Assembly (NCBI RefSeq): GCF_030867095.1
Contig: NC_081835.1
Coordinates: 43,321,892 to 43,385,891, forward strand
Length of the DNA stretch: 64,000 nucleotides
DNA from: Alligator mississippiensis
Taxonomy: Eukaryota > Chordata > Crocodylia > Alligatoridae
Direction: 5' to 3'
Positions within the stretch are counted from its first letter, which is position 1. Each line of letters starts with the position of its first letter. The translations under genes were made by a program, and so were the position numbers. The notes under the pieces are model-generated. The model made no database searches. It was not told the origin of the DNA and saw nothing but the letters and a program-made list of their open reading frames with translations. This document shows positions 12,545-23,539 of this stretch, one piece after another.

Positions 12545-14030
12545 CAATTAGATGGATACATACCTAAACTAAGGAAGTACGGTTAAATCAATACACTGTA
12601 AGGTAGACAGAAAACTGACTGGATCATTGGGCTCAAAGGGTAGTAATCAATGTCTCAATGTCTAGTTGGCAGGTGGTATCAAGTGGAGTGCCTCAGGAGT
12701 CGGTCCTGGGACCAGTTTTGTACAAAGTTTTCATCAATGTCCTAGAACAGTGCTTCTCAAACTATCTGATGTGGTGGACCGGCATTTTTTTTTCCAGTGG
12801 GCCAGGGACTGGTGCCTGGTTTAGCCGGTGGCAGCAACTGCGTGTAACAGCACTACACAAATGTACGACCAGCTGTTTCTTTCTGTTTCCTCACCTCGCA
12901 CGACGTGACATCACCTGGAGTGTTGGAACGTACGAACTGTGGCGCTATGACATGTCAATGTTATGCTTCTGAAAATATATTTCTTTCTTTCCTGGCAACT
13001 CGCTGCGGACCAGCGAATATATTTTTCTTTCCTGGTAACTTGCTGCAGACCGGCAACCGGTGGCTCGTGGACTGGCACCGGTCCACGGACCACCACTTTG
13101 AGAAGCACTGACCTAGAAGACAGGATGGAGTGCACCCTCAGCAAGTTTGAAGATGACACCAAGCTGGGAGGAGTAGTAGATACACTGGAGAGTAGGGCTA
13201 GGATTCAGAGAGACCTCAACAAATTGGAGGATTGGACCAAAAGAAATCTCATGAGGTTCAATAAGTAAATGCAAAGTTCTGCACTTAGTATGGAATGATT
13301 CCATTCACCGATACAGGTTGGGAACCAACTGATTAAGCAGCAGTTGCAGAAAAGGACCTGTGGGTCACAGTGGGCAATAAGCTGAATATGAGCCAATAGT
13401 GTGGCATTGTTGTGAAAAAGGCTAATGGCATGCTGGGCTGCATTAGTAGGAGCATTGACAGCAGATTGAGGGAAGTGATTCTTCCCCTCTATTCAGCGCT
13501 GGTGAAGCCGCATCTGGAGTCCCGTGTCCAATTTTGGGCCCTCCACTACAGAAAGGATGTGGGCAAACTGGAAAGAGTCCAGTGAAAGGAAATGAAAATG
13601 GTTAGGAGGTTGGGACACATAATGTATGCGGAAAGGCTGAGGGAACTGGGCTTATTTAGTCTGGAGAAGAGAAGTCTGAGAGTGCATTTAATAGCAACCT
13701 TCAACTACCTGAGGGGTGGTTCCAAAGAGGATGGAGCTAGACTGCTCCCAGCGGTGACAGATGACAGAACAAGGAGCAATGGTCTCAAGTTGCAGCAAGA
13801 GAAGTTCAGGTTAGATATTAGGGGAAAAAAAATCATGAGGAGGGTAGTAAAGCATGGAACAGGTTCCCCAGAGATGTTGTGGAATCTCCATTCTTGGAGG
13901 TTTTTAATACCCAGCTAGACAAAGTCTTCGCTGGGATGATCTAGTTGGGGTGGTCCTGCTTTGAGCAGGGGGTTGGGCTAGATGACCTTCTGAGGCCCCT
14001 TCCAACCCTAATTTTCTTTTATTCTATTCC
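12545..14030 (+). mobile_element. CR1 LINE, 5'-truncated, split by a hAT MITE
   Basis: The 3' half of a plus-strand CR1 ORF2. The RT motif [13 protein letters not shown] lies near 12680-12720, and the FxDDTKLGG box (phenylalanine then E, so FEDDT) near 13148. Thumb sequence (LNKLEDWTKRN near 13216) leads to the typical tail (cttccaaccctaattttc near 14000). The element is cut at 12748-13110 by a hAT insertion. Several stops are present. Sequence and layout closely follow the copies at 1-3795 and 43389-44510. Confidence 0.85.
12748..13110. mobile_element. hAT MITE inserted in CR1
   Basis: A 363-bp element with Charlie-like terminal inverted repeats: it begins cagtgcttctcaaact and ends actttgagaagcactg, identical over the first 14 bases when inverted. 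The flanks form an 8-bp target-site duplication, tcctagaa (12740-12747) and acctagaa (13111-13118), with one mismatch. Both flanks are CR1 codons that are continuous without the insert, so the insertion is younger than the CR1 copy. There is no transposase frame. Confidence 0.88.
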
Positions 14031-14726
14031 TCTTCATTGCATTTCTTGCTAAAAATAGTTTACACCTTTTTGCCAGCTTGCTCTCAAGTTTAGCCCAACA
14101 ATGATTATTACTAGCATGGCCTGTTTCAACTACACAGTTTTCTGCATACTAAAAGCTAAAACAATATGATCTTTTTCTGCATAAATAAAAGCTATTAACA
14201 TGGTTACCCCAATACTATGTTACCCCAATACTATTGCAGTTAAACCTTTGCTAGTGCCCAGGGCTGTTTCCAGATGTGGGGTGTGGTGTGGTGTGAAAGC
14301 CCCATATTTCCCACATGTCCAAAAACAGCCTAAGGAGTTGTATGGTTCTGTTTTCCCGTCTCCTCAGTCAACCAGATACAGGCTACTTACAGAAGGAAGT
14401 GCTTGTTGCAGGAAGCCTCAGCAGGCATCTTGAACTTGGACTGACCTTGCATCCAGATATAATTCCTAGTGGGATGCCTTCCACTTGAGAGCTGAAGAAG
14501 ATCTATTAAATACGACTAATCAAGGATAGGTCTAAGTAAACAGATCCTACTGACTTTATGCAAAAGGGGTTGCTAAGGGCCATATGTATTCATCCCAAAT
14601 TCAAGGTGACAGCCAAGTGAGTTTCATGCCATTGGAAGCTCTCCACACATCCTCTGGTCACTGTGGTATTAAAGGACTCCTTTTAGCCTAGGCACTAGCT
14701 GTAAAGTCAATAATACAATAATAGTA

Positions 14727-14750
14727 ACACACACACACACACACATATAT
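14727..14750. repeat. (AC)n microsatellite
   Basis: Nine AC units are followed by atatat. It is a simple repeat that is likely to vary in length between individuals. Confidence 0.9.
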
Positions 14751-16004
14751 AGACATAGAGAAAATAAATTAACATAGATTCTACTAAGTTATTTAGATTA
14801 GCAGTAAATCAAGTTTAGTCACTGTTTAGATTTCCATATGGACTCAGTGGTGGGACTACACTTCCCAGCATTCACTGCCAACTTCCAGTGGGGCATGGCA
14901 CCCTTTTACCAAGTGAGGGAACCCTGGTGAGAAGGGGGAAGTGATGGTAACATGTCTCTTGGTGCTGGAGGGAAAGGAGAGAGCTCCCATTGTGGATAGA
15001 TGGGAAGGACCATGGCTCCTGGCTGGGATAAGCACCTGGGGCTGAGATCTGGACTGGGATAGGCCTCTGCCCAGGCATGCCAGGATAAGAAAAGGTATTT
15101 GGGACACTGACACTACAGGACCTCAAGGGAGCTCTTCTCATTCCTATCCCTGGAAGACAGTGGAGACACCTTGTTAGTGCTACTGACAGGGCCTCTCCCT
15201 CCTATCCCTTCTCCAGACCAAGCTTGAGGTTGGACCAGGAAGAGAAGAAAGGGGCAGACAGGAAAGGTCTGGAGTTGCAGCTCCTGCTTCCCTCAAACTG
15301 GCCAGCCTAGGGCAGTGCTGAGCACTGCAGAGCATGCAGTGTGTGACCTGTTCTCATGGGGATGTCCCCACCCCACAAGTCTGCTCCAAAGTCCAAACTT
15401 GGCATCCAGCTAATCTGGAAAGAGGACAGAGGCAACTGGGACTCATCACCTGATCTTCCCTTCTTGAACCTTAGCACTCTGCCTCCTTTCCCATTAGTGT
15501 AACCCCTTGCCCTCCACTCAGCAATCCTCCTCTCAGCATGGACACATGCTTATGAAGTCATGGCTGTGGGCATCAGCAAAGAAATGCATGACCAGGTCAA
15601 ATGCAGCAGCATGGCGATCACAAGTGAGTCAGACCAGCTGGACATCACTCAGAGCATGAGGTTGCCCCTCCCTCTGCCCTTAAAGGTGACATTGATCATC
15701 AGGCTCTGAATGTCTTTATATGGCTCTGTATCCCTGTGGAAGGGACAAGAAAGCTCAGGAAAAGAAAAATGAGAAGCAGGAAGTGACACTGCTGCAAATT
15801 CAGGCCCCACCCCTTTTCATTTCTTTTTGCCTAGGAGGTGCTTGCTGACAGGAAGTACTCTCTGTCTGCTTCATGTGTCCCTTCCTGCTCAGCAGCCTTC
15901 GGTTCCTGTTTGCAGCCAATCTATAATAACACTTTGCCCTCCTAGGTGTCCAAAATCACCAGACACTCCACATAAAAACTTGGATGAGGTTAGTCTCACA
16001 GCCA

Positions 16005-16125
16005 GCTCCTGGTGAGGTAGGGAAGTATTATTATCCCCATTTTACAGATGGGGAAACTGAGGCATGGAGAGTTGTGGAGACTTGCCCAAGGTCACCGAGC
16101 TGGTCAAAGGCTGTAGCCACTAGAC
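16005..16125 (+). mobile_element. MIR/CORE-like SINE fragment
   Basis: It contains the well-known MIR 3' phrases in order: attattatccccattttaca, gatggggaaactgaggcatg and cttgcccaaggtcaccgagc. About 120 bp remain. Such ancient SINEs occur in mammals and reptiles. Confidence 0.65.
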
Positions 16126-16497
16126 CCTGCATCCTCTCCTCCCTCTGGCTTCTGATTTTCCACTCCCTTGGCACTCGTCTTACACACAAAGGGCATTGTC
16201 TCTGGAGGCCCAGACACACCCAGCATGGCTGTCCCCACTTTCATGGGATTGCTTTGATCCCCCGTGTGAGGGTCACTGGATACGACTGGACTGAATGATC
16301 CTGCAATCAGGAAATTACAATAAAGACAGAGGGCCCCAAGTGCATCCCTGGCTGGCAGCATGGCTCAGCGTTGGCATATGGGCTGGGACACCGTACAGTA
16401 CTAGCAGTGGGGCAGGGGAAGGGAAGTATATCAAAGCCAGCTGCTTCTCCCAGGGCGCTGATCCATGGTGCAAAGCTGGCATAGGCTCTAGGGCTGG

Positions 16498-16602
16498 TTA
16501 GTGACTGCCGCCGCTCTTGCCACCTCCTGTTGCCCAGTCAATGATGATGAAGCTGAGGCTCATGATCATGAAAAGTACGCCAAGGCACGCAAAGCAGGCT
16601 GC
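16498..16602 (-). CDS. SLC38A3: SLC38A3 coding exon 15 (C-terminus and stop)
   Basis: Encodes residues 475-508 and the TAA stop (16498-16500). It starts in phase 0 after the acceptor ctccatgcag. The residues form TM11 (ACFACLGVLFMIMSLSFIII, about 476-495), then DW and a short glycine-rich tail that ends SGGSH. In this family the extreme C-terminus is thought to face outside the cell. The SLSFIIIDW block is strongly conserved among SNAT3 and SNAT5 proteins. The tail differs from the mammalian form I recall but keeps the glycine-histidine ending. Confidence 0.95.
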   Translation of the reverse strand, partial: AACFACLGVLFMIMSLSFIIIDWATGGGKSGGSH

Positions 16603-17093
16603 CTGCATGGAGAGATAGACAAGCACCTCAGGAACTGCTCACCTGGACCCCTCCCTCCTCCAGACACAAAGCTCCACCTCTCCTGAACTTAGGAGGGGTT
16701 ACACTGTATCATTGATCAAGATCACTGTGCCCCTAGCTGCAGTGCCTCTGATGGCAAACCCGACCCACTGGATGTAGTTCTGTGCACAGGAAGGGCTTCT
16801 ACTGGCCTGGCTGGTTTCAGGGAAGTGGAAGGAAAACCTCTTCTGCTGCCATACATGGCAACTCCACTAGGGTCTCTGCTGCTATAGTTGTGGCAGCAGC
16901 TCTGAAATGTATGTAGATAACACTAAACAATTATCTCCCCCCCACAGGGCCACCCACATCAGATGCTGCTTTTATGGACTTCGACCCTCTGCTACTCCCA
17001 CCAGAGCCAACAGGAGCATGATTCATCTCCCACAGCCCACAGAACCCAATGGGGTCCCCTCTGCTTAAGCCAGCTCAGGTGCAGAAGACGTAC

Positions 17094-17197
17094 CAGGATC
17101 TTGGGGGTGGACTTCATGGGCTCCTTGTCCTTGGGCATGATGCGGATGTAGAAGATAGCAGGGAAGATGAAGATCAGGCAGGGGGCCGATGTTGCAC
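17094..17197 (-). CDS. SLC38A3: SLC38A3 coding exon 14
   Basis: Encodes the end of Gly440 and residues 441-474, with donor gtacgt and acceptor ctccag. ATSAPCLIFIFPAIFYIRIM forms TM10 (about 446-460). It is followed by the basic cytosolic loop PKDKEPMKSTPKIL, a segment typical of SNAT3/SNAT5. The exon ends in phase 0. A possible phosphorylation site (MKST) lies in the loop, but nothing here shows its use. Confidence 0.95.
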
Positions 17198-17744
17198 CTG
17201 GAGAACATTGGGAAGGAGTGGATGTGGGCAGGCTTTCCTCCAGAGTCACTTCACCTGGAGCCCAGTCCTTTGCTGGGCACTGGCACTAGAGCAGAGTCCC
17301 CCTCCCGACCTCATTTAGCTCTCCTGGAAATCAAGACATCCTGCAGGATTCTGAGACCTGCACCCACCTGCAGGGGCAGCCACATCCTTCCAGGGACCCA
17401 GCCTCAAGTGTTAAAAAAGCAGAATACTAACGGGAGGACAGCAAAAACAACCCCCCTTTACCCTCCTGCTCCCCTTGTGCTGCAAACAAAGAAGAAAGGC
17501 ACCAGGCTGCAGCTTTGACCCTGGTCCTCAGGACAACAGACACACAAGTACTGGGCTCCAGAGCCCTGGGACAGGTGGACTAAAACCACTCTACCAAAAG
17601 AACGAGTGAGTGGTCAGCTCGAGGAGTCAGCAGTGTGGGATGGATCCCTTCACCCCCTCAGTCAGTCATGGCAGCCCGTGGGGGCAAGGCAATCTCACAA
17701 ACCTCAGCCATTGGTATTAAGACAGCCCCAGCAGGTGAGGCACA

Positions 17745-17895
17745 GCCCTGCCCCCACCCTGAACAGCTTACAGTCCAACTGGGTGAGAGTTGGGAAGGGA
17801 ATCTGAGGCACAATGAGGCAGTGAGTTTCTCAAGGTCGCCCAGCGGATCAGTGGCAGAGCCAAAATTACAACCCAGAGCACCAGTCTAGGGGTCC
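17745..17895 (+). mobile_element. MIR/CORE-like SINE fragment in intron 13
   Basis: Phrases such as acagtccaactgggtgagag, tctgaggcacaatgaggcag and cagtggcagagccaaaatta follow the order of a CORE-SINE 3' half. It is diverged. A second fragment with a 5'-half look (cactgactcactttacagtc) lies at about 17965-18060. Confidence 0.5.
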
Positions 17896-18423
17896 AAGCC
17901 CTGAGCCCACCCTACCTCACCTGCTCACCAAGAGCAGGAGGAACAGGAAATTATGAGCTGTGGTGCCTGGCTGCCCTTCCGCCACAGCTAGTAAGTCCTG
18001 CTTTCTAGTCCCACTTCAGCCACTGACTCACTTTACAGTCTTAGGGAAGTCACTGTGCTTGTCTATGTATCAGGGTCTGCCTGTCCAACAGGAGTCATCC
18101 CATATTGGAGAGGATTAAATCCCACGTGTACAGGAAAGCCAGCAGGTTCCTCCAGCACATGGGGAAGCCTGCTATGCACTCTGGTCTCACCAGCGACCAA
18201 GGATTTTGCATTATGGGGCTGGGAATCTTCCAATTTGACCCAGCATGAAATTCTCCCATTAGTGTTAAGCAAAAAAGTAGATCAAGAACATTAGGAAGGA
18301 AAGAGGAGCAAGAAGCATTTCCTGAGAAGTTCTGGGGATAATCAAGCTCTTTTCTAGGAAAAACAGTAACATGTCACCAGCAGCATTTATGTCACCAATA
18401 TGCATCCAGCTTTGAAGATGTGT

Positions 18424-18721
18424 CAGTGATTCTCAACCAAAGTATCTGGGGCACCGTGAGACCTTTTTAAGGGTGCCATGAGGTACCGTGCAATATAAGC
18501 CTGTTTGGTGTGGAACACTTACACATGATTCACAAGATAAACCCACAAATTTCAAGCAGGAATCCAGAACATCAAAAGCGTTCTGACCTGCTGTGGTCTT
18601 TCTGAGTTCTTTACAACAGAAGAGTTGCTCTAGTATTTTTCTGTAGTCAAAACACAAATGAAAGCTCAGAGAGGGCATTTTCCGAGGGGTGCCTTGAGTC
18701 TAAGGAGGTTGAGAACCACTG
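18424..18721. mobile_element. hAT-like MITE in intron 13
   Basis: It begins cagtgattctcaaccaaagt and ends ggaggttgagaaccactg. When the end is inverted, cagtggttctcaacc matches the start with one mismatch over about 15 bases. Length is about 298 bp. The 8-bp flanks agree at only about half of positions, so the target-site duplication is lost or the ends are off by a base or two. Confidence 0.7.
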
Positions 18722-18974
18722 CTATATGGACTGGTCAAACTCAGGTGCTGGTCTGTTGGTGAGTGCTGAGCTTAGTATGGAAGCACTGTCTGAAAGAACC
18801 TGGGATGGAAAATGCTATGGGGATTTTAGGCTAGGATCTCAGGCACAAGCTGGGGCTCTGTGGGTACTGGGCTCATGAGGGGTGTCCCAATGTGCTGCCT
18901 TTCCTGGAGCTCCACAGCACTCTAGGAAAGCCTGGGGAGGCTTACATGCTAGGTGGCAGGGAGGAGAGACTCAC

Positions 18975-19119
18975 CGATCATGCCAAAGATGCCTAGGATG
19001 GAGGGGGCAAAAATGACTAGCAGGTTGATGGAGGTGAGCAGGACAATGGCGATCACAATGTGGCGGATCCAGCTGAAGTCCTTGCCTTGGAAAAGCATTT
19101 GCTGGATGGCACGCCGCAC
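18975..19119 (-). CDS. SLC38A3: SLC38A3 coding exon 13
   Basis: Encodes residues 392-439 and the first base of Gly440, with acceptor cccctgcag and donor gtgagtc. It starts VRRAIQQMLFQGKDFSW, a cytosolic loop with amphipathic character. IVIAIVLLTSINLLVIFAPS and ILGIFGMIG then form TM9 and the following re-entrant or linker region (about 412-440). The FAPSILGIFG block is a family hallmark. The only notable change from the mammalian sequence as I recall it is Ser in place of Asn in APxILG. Confidence 0.95.
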
Positions 19120-19599
19120 CTGCAGGGGAAAAGGTCAGAGCTTGCCCATGTGCCAGCTTTCACCATACCCTTCAGAACCAGATTGTGCCAGTGGTCACTC
19201 CTGGTCCTGCTCTCTTTCCCCCAGTTGTGTGAATGTCCCTTCCGAGCCATCTCCATTTCCCACCCACTTACACTGAAGCCACGGGCAGGTTCAGACTATC
19301 CTAGGGAAACATCCGGCAGGGAGGGAGGTTCACATGATACCAGGGGTTCAGAATGTGCCACTCCCTGGGGTCAGAGTTCATTCTCCAAGGCCCATCTGGT
19401 CTCAGGTTTATTTGATGGGACCACTGATGGGGGAACCAGTTTATGCCAACACTGCCCATGCAGATGACATGGTCAAGGCACCAGAGTTGCTGCTGGATGG
19501 GGGAACACCCTCTGAAGCAGGACATGGCTCAGCAATGTGCAAATGAAAGGCCCTGCACTGTGCTGCCCATCCCTGGGGCCCATGGCTGGCATTACTTAC

Positions 19600-19724
19600 C
19601 GGGAAGAGCACAATGGGCACGGTCAGCGTCACAGCAGTCAGCACAGCCACACGCACACACAGGATCAGGATGTCGAAAGGGTCTACACTGTTGTAGGTGT
19701 GCAGCAGCTCTGACTCCACATGGC
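19600..19724 (-). CDS. SLC38A3: SLC38A3 coding exon 12
   Basis: Encodes the end of Gly350 and residues 351-391. The acceptor is ctgtag and the donor gtaagt. An outer loop (HVESELLHTYNSVDPFD) leads into TM8, LILCVRVAVLTAVTLTVPIV (about 369-388). In SNAT proteins a threonine in TM8 takes part in sodium binding; the TAVTLTVP run carries the candidate residues. The exon ends in phase 0 after LFP. Confidence 0.96.
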
Positions 19725-20271
19725 CTACAGGTGCCAGCACAAACCTCACTGTCAAGCATTCCTTGTGCCCCAGGGGGCTTGCAGTTTCCCCACTCCCACC
19801 AGGATCAGGCCCACGTCAAAGGGAAACCACTGCCCAGAGCGAGAGTTGGCCAATGTACTTCTGTCATGGCCTGTTCCAGTGTCAGATAAGAGGGACCCAC
19901 TGGGTCCAGCCAAGTACAACAGCACAGGAAGGACTCAACATGTGCCCAAACATGGCTGCATTTGGTGAGTGACTGAATCAGCATCAGGCAGCCCCATGAC
20001 TGGGTCAACCCCTAGCACTACAGCTCTATCCATCAGCCTGACAGCTGTGGTAGGAGGGCACGCAGCTTTCTGAACCAAACAAGTGGAACCAATGATCCTG
20101 AGCTCAGGCCTTGAGTGCAGGAGATGACTGAGTCTGATGTCAAGGGAGTGCCTTGGGGAGGGGCACCACGCAGAGCCTCATGAGGGCAAACATGCTGAAG
20201 TTAGAGGTCTCCTCTTTCATAGGCAGGGAGCACCACCCCTCTCCCCAGACTTTGTTACCGAAAGATCTTAC

Positions 20272-20372
20272 CATAGAAAGTGAGGTAGCCAAAGAGGGCA
20301 GCCAGGAAGTACATGAGGTACATGACGGTGATGGAGATGTTGGAGATGCACTGCATCTTTTTCTTTGAGGGG
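20272..20372 (-). CDS. SLC38A3: SLC38A3 coding exon 11
   Basis: Encodes Asn316 (completed), residues 317-349 and the first base of Gly350. It opens with the cytosolic loop PSKKKMQCISN. Then comes TM7, ISITVMYLMYFLAALFGYLT (about 328-347). The acceptor is gtttcag and the donor gtaaga. The PSKKKMQ loop and the FLAALFGYLTFY end are near-invariant in SNAT3. Confidence 0.96.
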
Positions 20373-21446
20373 CTGAAACATGTCCAGAGCAAGGTTAGAC
20401 TTTTTGGTCCCTTCAAGGTACAGGTCAGGGTAGACTGAGTTTCCTCTGGCCTCCACCCCTCCCAGTTTGCTCTCAGGCTTTCCTGGACCAGGACCCCTGG
20501 CTTGGCCTCTCTCATTTACCTGAATGATAGCTACACCCTCACCCACGGATCAATATGACCAAGCTTAGTGGCCAGGACTCCCAGTGCCTATTTGCCACCT
20601 GTGGCCTCTGAATGCCAAAGTAAGGTGCAAATCCTGGGTTCCCGTTGATAACAAGGGTGAGGGCTATACGCCAACTGCCAAGCCAGGTGTGCTAGATCCT
20701 ACCCATTTGTGCTCAGTAGTGCTGACTGGACAAGCCAAAGACAAGTCTGGCTGGTGGTGAGCACCATGCTTCCCATCCCTCCATCCTGGCATACCAAGTA
20801 TCGGCAGGGGCACCTCAGGCTGCACAAAAGGAACTGAAGGAGATGCAGAGCCAGATCTAGCTTTGGTGTGACAGTGTTGGCATTGCACCACGGAGGCCTT
20901 TTGCCAACAGTTATACAAGCTGCCCTGTCAGGGCCAGCCTTTCAATGGGCAGAGGGTGGATGGGTCGTTGCCTGCACAGACCTGTCACCACAGAGTGGGT
21001 AGGATGGGGTCATGAGTCACAGAGCTGGTTCTGAGGGGCCCCCAGGAACCACAGGCTTGGACTCAAGGCACCCCCTTGCAATGCCACTTAAGGGACACCT
21101 GTGCCCCCAAGACAGCCTCTGAGCTTTGTGAGTCCTAGGGTAATGAAGGGCAATCACAGCAGTAGCTCCCATAATGGCTGCTCCCATGCAGGCATTTGAC
21201 ACAGCCACCTGGCACGGTCACCCTGCCCATCCTGAGAGGGAAGAACACATCTTGGGGCCAAATCCTTATCCCAGACACAGAAATAACCCTGGAGGCCTCC
21301 CCCATTGCCTCTAGTGGAGCCTTGCCACCTTCAGGCCCTACTGTGGGACAGGGCACACTTGAGACTGTCCCATCTGCCTGTCTCTGACCCCTGGCACCCT
21401 GATGCAGTGCCATAGCCATGCCACATAGCAGTCTGGCCATACTCAC

Positions 21447-21526
21447 TTTATTAGCTCTGTGTAGATGGGCAGCACCTCAGGGTGGCACACGAAGGCAAAC
21501 GCCATGATGGGGATGGTGTAGGCCGT
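21447..21526 (-). CDS. SLC38A3: SLC38A3 coding exon 10
   Basis: Encodes residues 290-315 and two bases of codon 316. TAYTIPIMAFAFVCHPEVLP forms TM6, followed by IYTELI. The acceptor is tcttgcag and the donor gtgagt. The FVCHPEVLPIYTEL signature is shared by SNAT1-5 family members and supports the frame. Confidence 0.96.
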
Positions 21527-22219
21527 CTGCAAGAGACATCAAAGCTAAGTGGGGTGGGTGTGAGCTAACAGTGTCAGGCCCCTGTCAGAGAGTGACCCTG
21601 GGCAGTCAGCCTGCCCACTGCACACTGGCCTGGATCCCTGTAGCTGGGTGCTTGGTCCAGGGGTGGGGGACCTCTCCAGAACCCAGGCTAGTTCCAGTCA
21701 TTGCAGCAGTGACTGCGCTCTCCTGCTGATCATGAACCCCATTCTATATGGTGTTTTTTCTGAAGCTCCACCTCCAGGAGTCACAGGACCAGGTGAGACA
21801 ATCAACTATCATTTAAAGTATAAGGGCAGATTTCTAGCTGTAGTGATCATAGGCAAAAGCAGGTTGATGTGACTAAAGTGTGAGCTAGGGTTCAGATCCC
21901 GAGAGACAAAGAAAGCAAACCCAAGGGTTGTAGTTTTGTGACCCTTTTGATTTTTACACCAAGAACTTTTGAGGGTCAGTTTCTGAAGCTTTCTCATAGT
22001 AGTTCAGAGTGAATAGTGTGAATTCCTCCTGCCTGGTGTGCTCAGAGCACTTGCTTGGTTCAGCATCAGGAGGACACTGTGTGCAAACAGTATCAACTGC
22101 AGTGCTACTTCTTGGTCTGTGTGGGTGTGTGCATGTGTGCACCCAAGTGTGTGTGAAACAGTGTGACCAGAGATTATGGGCCCTAGAATGCAATGTTCCT
22201 TGAACTGAGCAGCATATGT

Positions 22220-22420
22220 GGGTTGTGTGTATCATATAACATACATTTCATACAACATAACACTGTATGATAATATATCATACAATACATATTATACGGC
22301 ACATGCTTTTATAAGGCATAAGAGCATAATATATGTACTATGTGCTCATTACAGAGAATACAAGACCCTAAAAGCAATGTTACTGATCCCAGTGGCATAT
22401 ATATATGCACTTGTGTATTT
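22220..22420. repeat. AT-rich low-complexity stretch, intron 9
   Basis: Imperfect recurrence of catata, atacat and taatatat motifs spans about 200 bp. Purine-pyrimidine alternating GT/CA tracts lie on both sides (about 22105-22160 and 22545-22590). The stretch is likely a decayed microsatellite cluster. Confidence 0.55.
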
Positions 22421-22821
22421 TTGGGGGTGAGTAACATGTTCTGGATAGGGTGGAATATAAATCTAAATAACAACAGCAATGGAGACTACAAGTCTCAGAA
22501 TGCCATGCTCTTTCTTGACTAACAGCAAAAGCATGTGAGTGCATGCATGAAGGTACATGTACACACACATGTGCACATGCACACAATTTCACTGCAACTC
22601 TGGTCAAGAAGCAGCACAGCATTCTGGGCCCTGCAGTCTTTCCACTTGAACCCTCTCCCTCATAAGTGAGGGCAGGTGCTATGTGCTCCTGCTTCCAGGC
22701 AGAAGACAGGCTCTCAGGCTGCTAGCTAGTTGCTGGCACAGCCTTTTTCTGGATGAAATTACTGCTTCAACCCTAGTGTGATGAATTAATTGAAAGGCCA
22801 AGGCAAGAGACTGAACCATAC

Positions 22822-22995
22822 CTGGGAGTTGAGTGTGAAGAACCGGGGGGAGCAGGTGCCTTCATCGACATGCTGGAGGGGTGTGTAGCCATTCTGGTAG
22901 TCACTGGTGCTGACCAGTGTGTAGCTGAAGTTGCTGGTGCCATTGATGTCCTTCTCAGGGAGCGGACAGGGGATCTGGAATCTCTTGTAGATGAC
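22822..22995 (-). CDS. SLC38A3: SLC38A3 coding exon 9 (large loop)
   Basis: Encodes residues 232-289, exactly 58 codons in phase 0, with donor gtatgg (weaker than its neighbours) and acceptor ctgcag. VIYKRFQIPCPL closes TM5. The long loop to TM6 follows and carries two sequons, Asn249-Gly-Thr and Asn253-Phe-Ser. Cys241 and Cys279 are placed like the loop disulphide described in related SNATs. The loop is the most diverged part against mammals (DYQNGYTPLQHVDEGT has no close match I recall). FFTLNSQ at the end is conserved. Confidence 0.93.
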
Positions 22996-23428
22996 CTGCA
23001 GGAGGGAGAGGAATAGAAACTTAGTCAGCTCCTGACCCCACCAGCCTCACACACCCACCAGCCTCAGCCCTGGGAGCACCAGCCCAGCCTCAGCCTCAGC
23101 CTCCGGAAGCCCAAGGTGAAAGAGACCACAGGGGTGCATAAGTAACCTCTCCCCAGCCAGGGCCAGATGAGATTCCCCATTCAGTCCAGCAGCTCAGAGC
23201 AGCAGAGCAGGGGAGTGGCTTGTCCCCCTTTCTCACTGGCTTCTCAGCCAGTCTTGCCTCATGGCCCAGATTTGCCTGGATGGAGAACTCTGAACAGACT
23301 GCAGTCTCTGAGCTCTCACCCTGCCAAATGATCATGGCCTCCGAATCAAGATGGCCCTTGCCTGCCCATGAGGTGGGTGTTTCCCTCCAGATCCTGGGAA
23401 TCTGCCATGCCTGATGCCGCCTCAGAGC

Positions 23429-23539
23429 CAGCGTTCCCTCTAAGCTGCGTGGCATGCATGGCCATGCAGACATGTTTATGCTGAGCTGCCAGGCACGCCT
23501 GCGTGGCTGCACACACCACACAGTTTAGCGGGAACACTG
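23429..23539. mobile_element. 111-bp hAT MITE with perfect 8-bp TSD
   Basis: It begins cagcgttccctctaagctgc and ends gtttagcgggaacactg. These ends are imperfect inverted repeats (cagTGTTCCCgCTAA against cagCGTTCCCtCTAA). It is flanked on both sides by ctcagagc (23421-23428 and 23540-23547), an exact 8-bp target-site duplication. The insertion lies in intron 8. There is no coding capacity. Confidence 0.92.

Larger units (their letters stand above)
14031..16497 (-). other. 3' flank and possible 3' UTR of SLC38A3
   Basis: This stretch lies downstream of the SLC38A3 stop codon on the minus strand. No AATAAA was found on the minus strand close to the stop; the nearest one I see is at about 14018-14023, in a CR1 tail. 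The transcript end therefore cannot be fixed. Contents recognised: an AC dinucleotide run at 14727-14744 and a MIR-like SINE at about 16005-16125. Confidence 0.4.
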
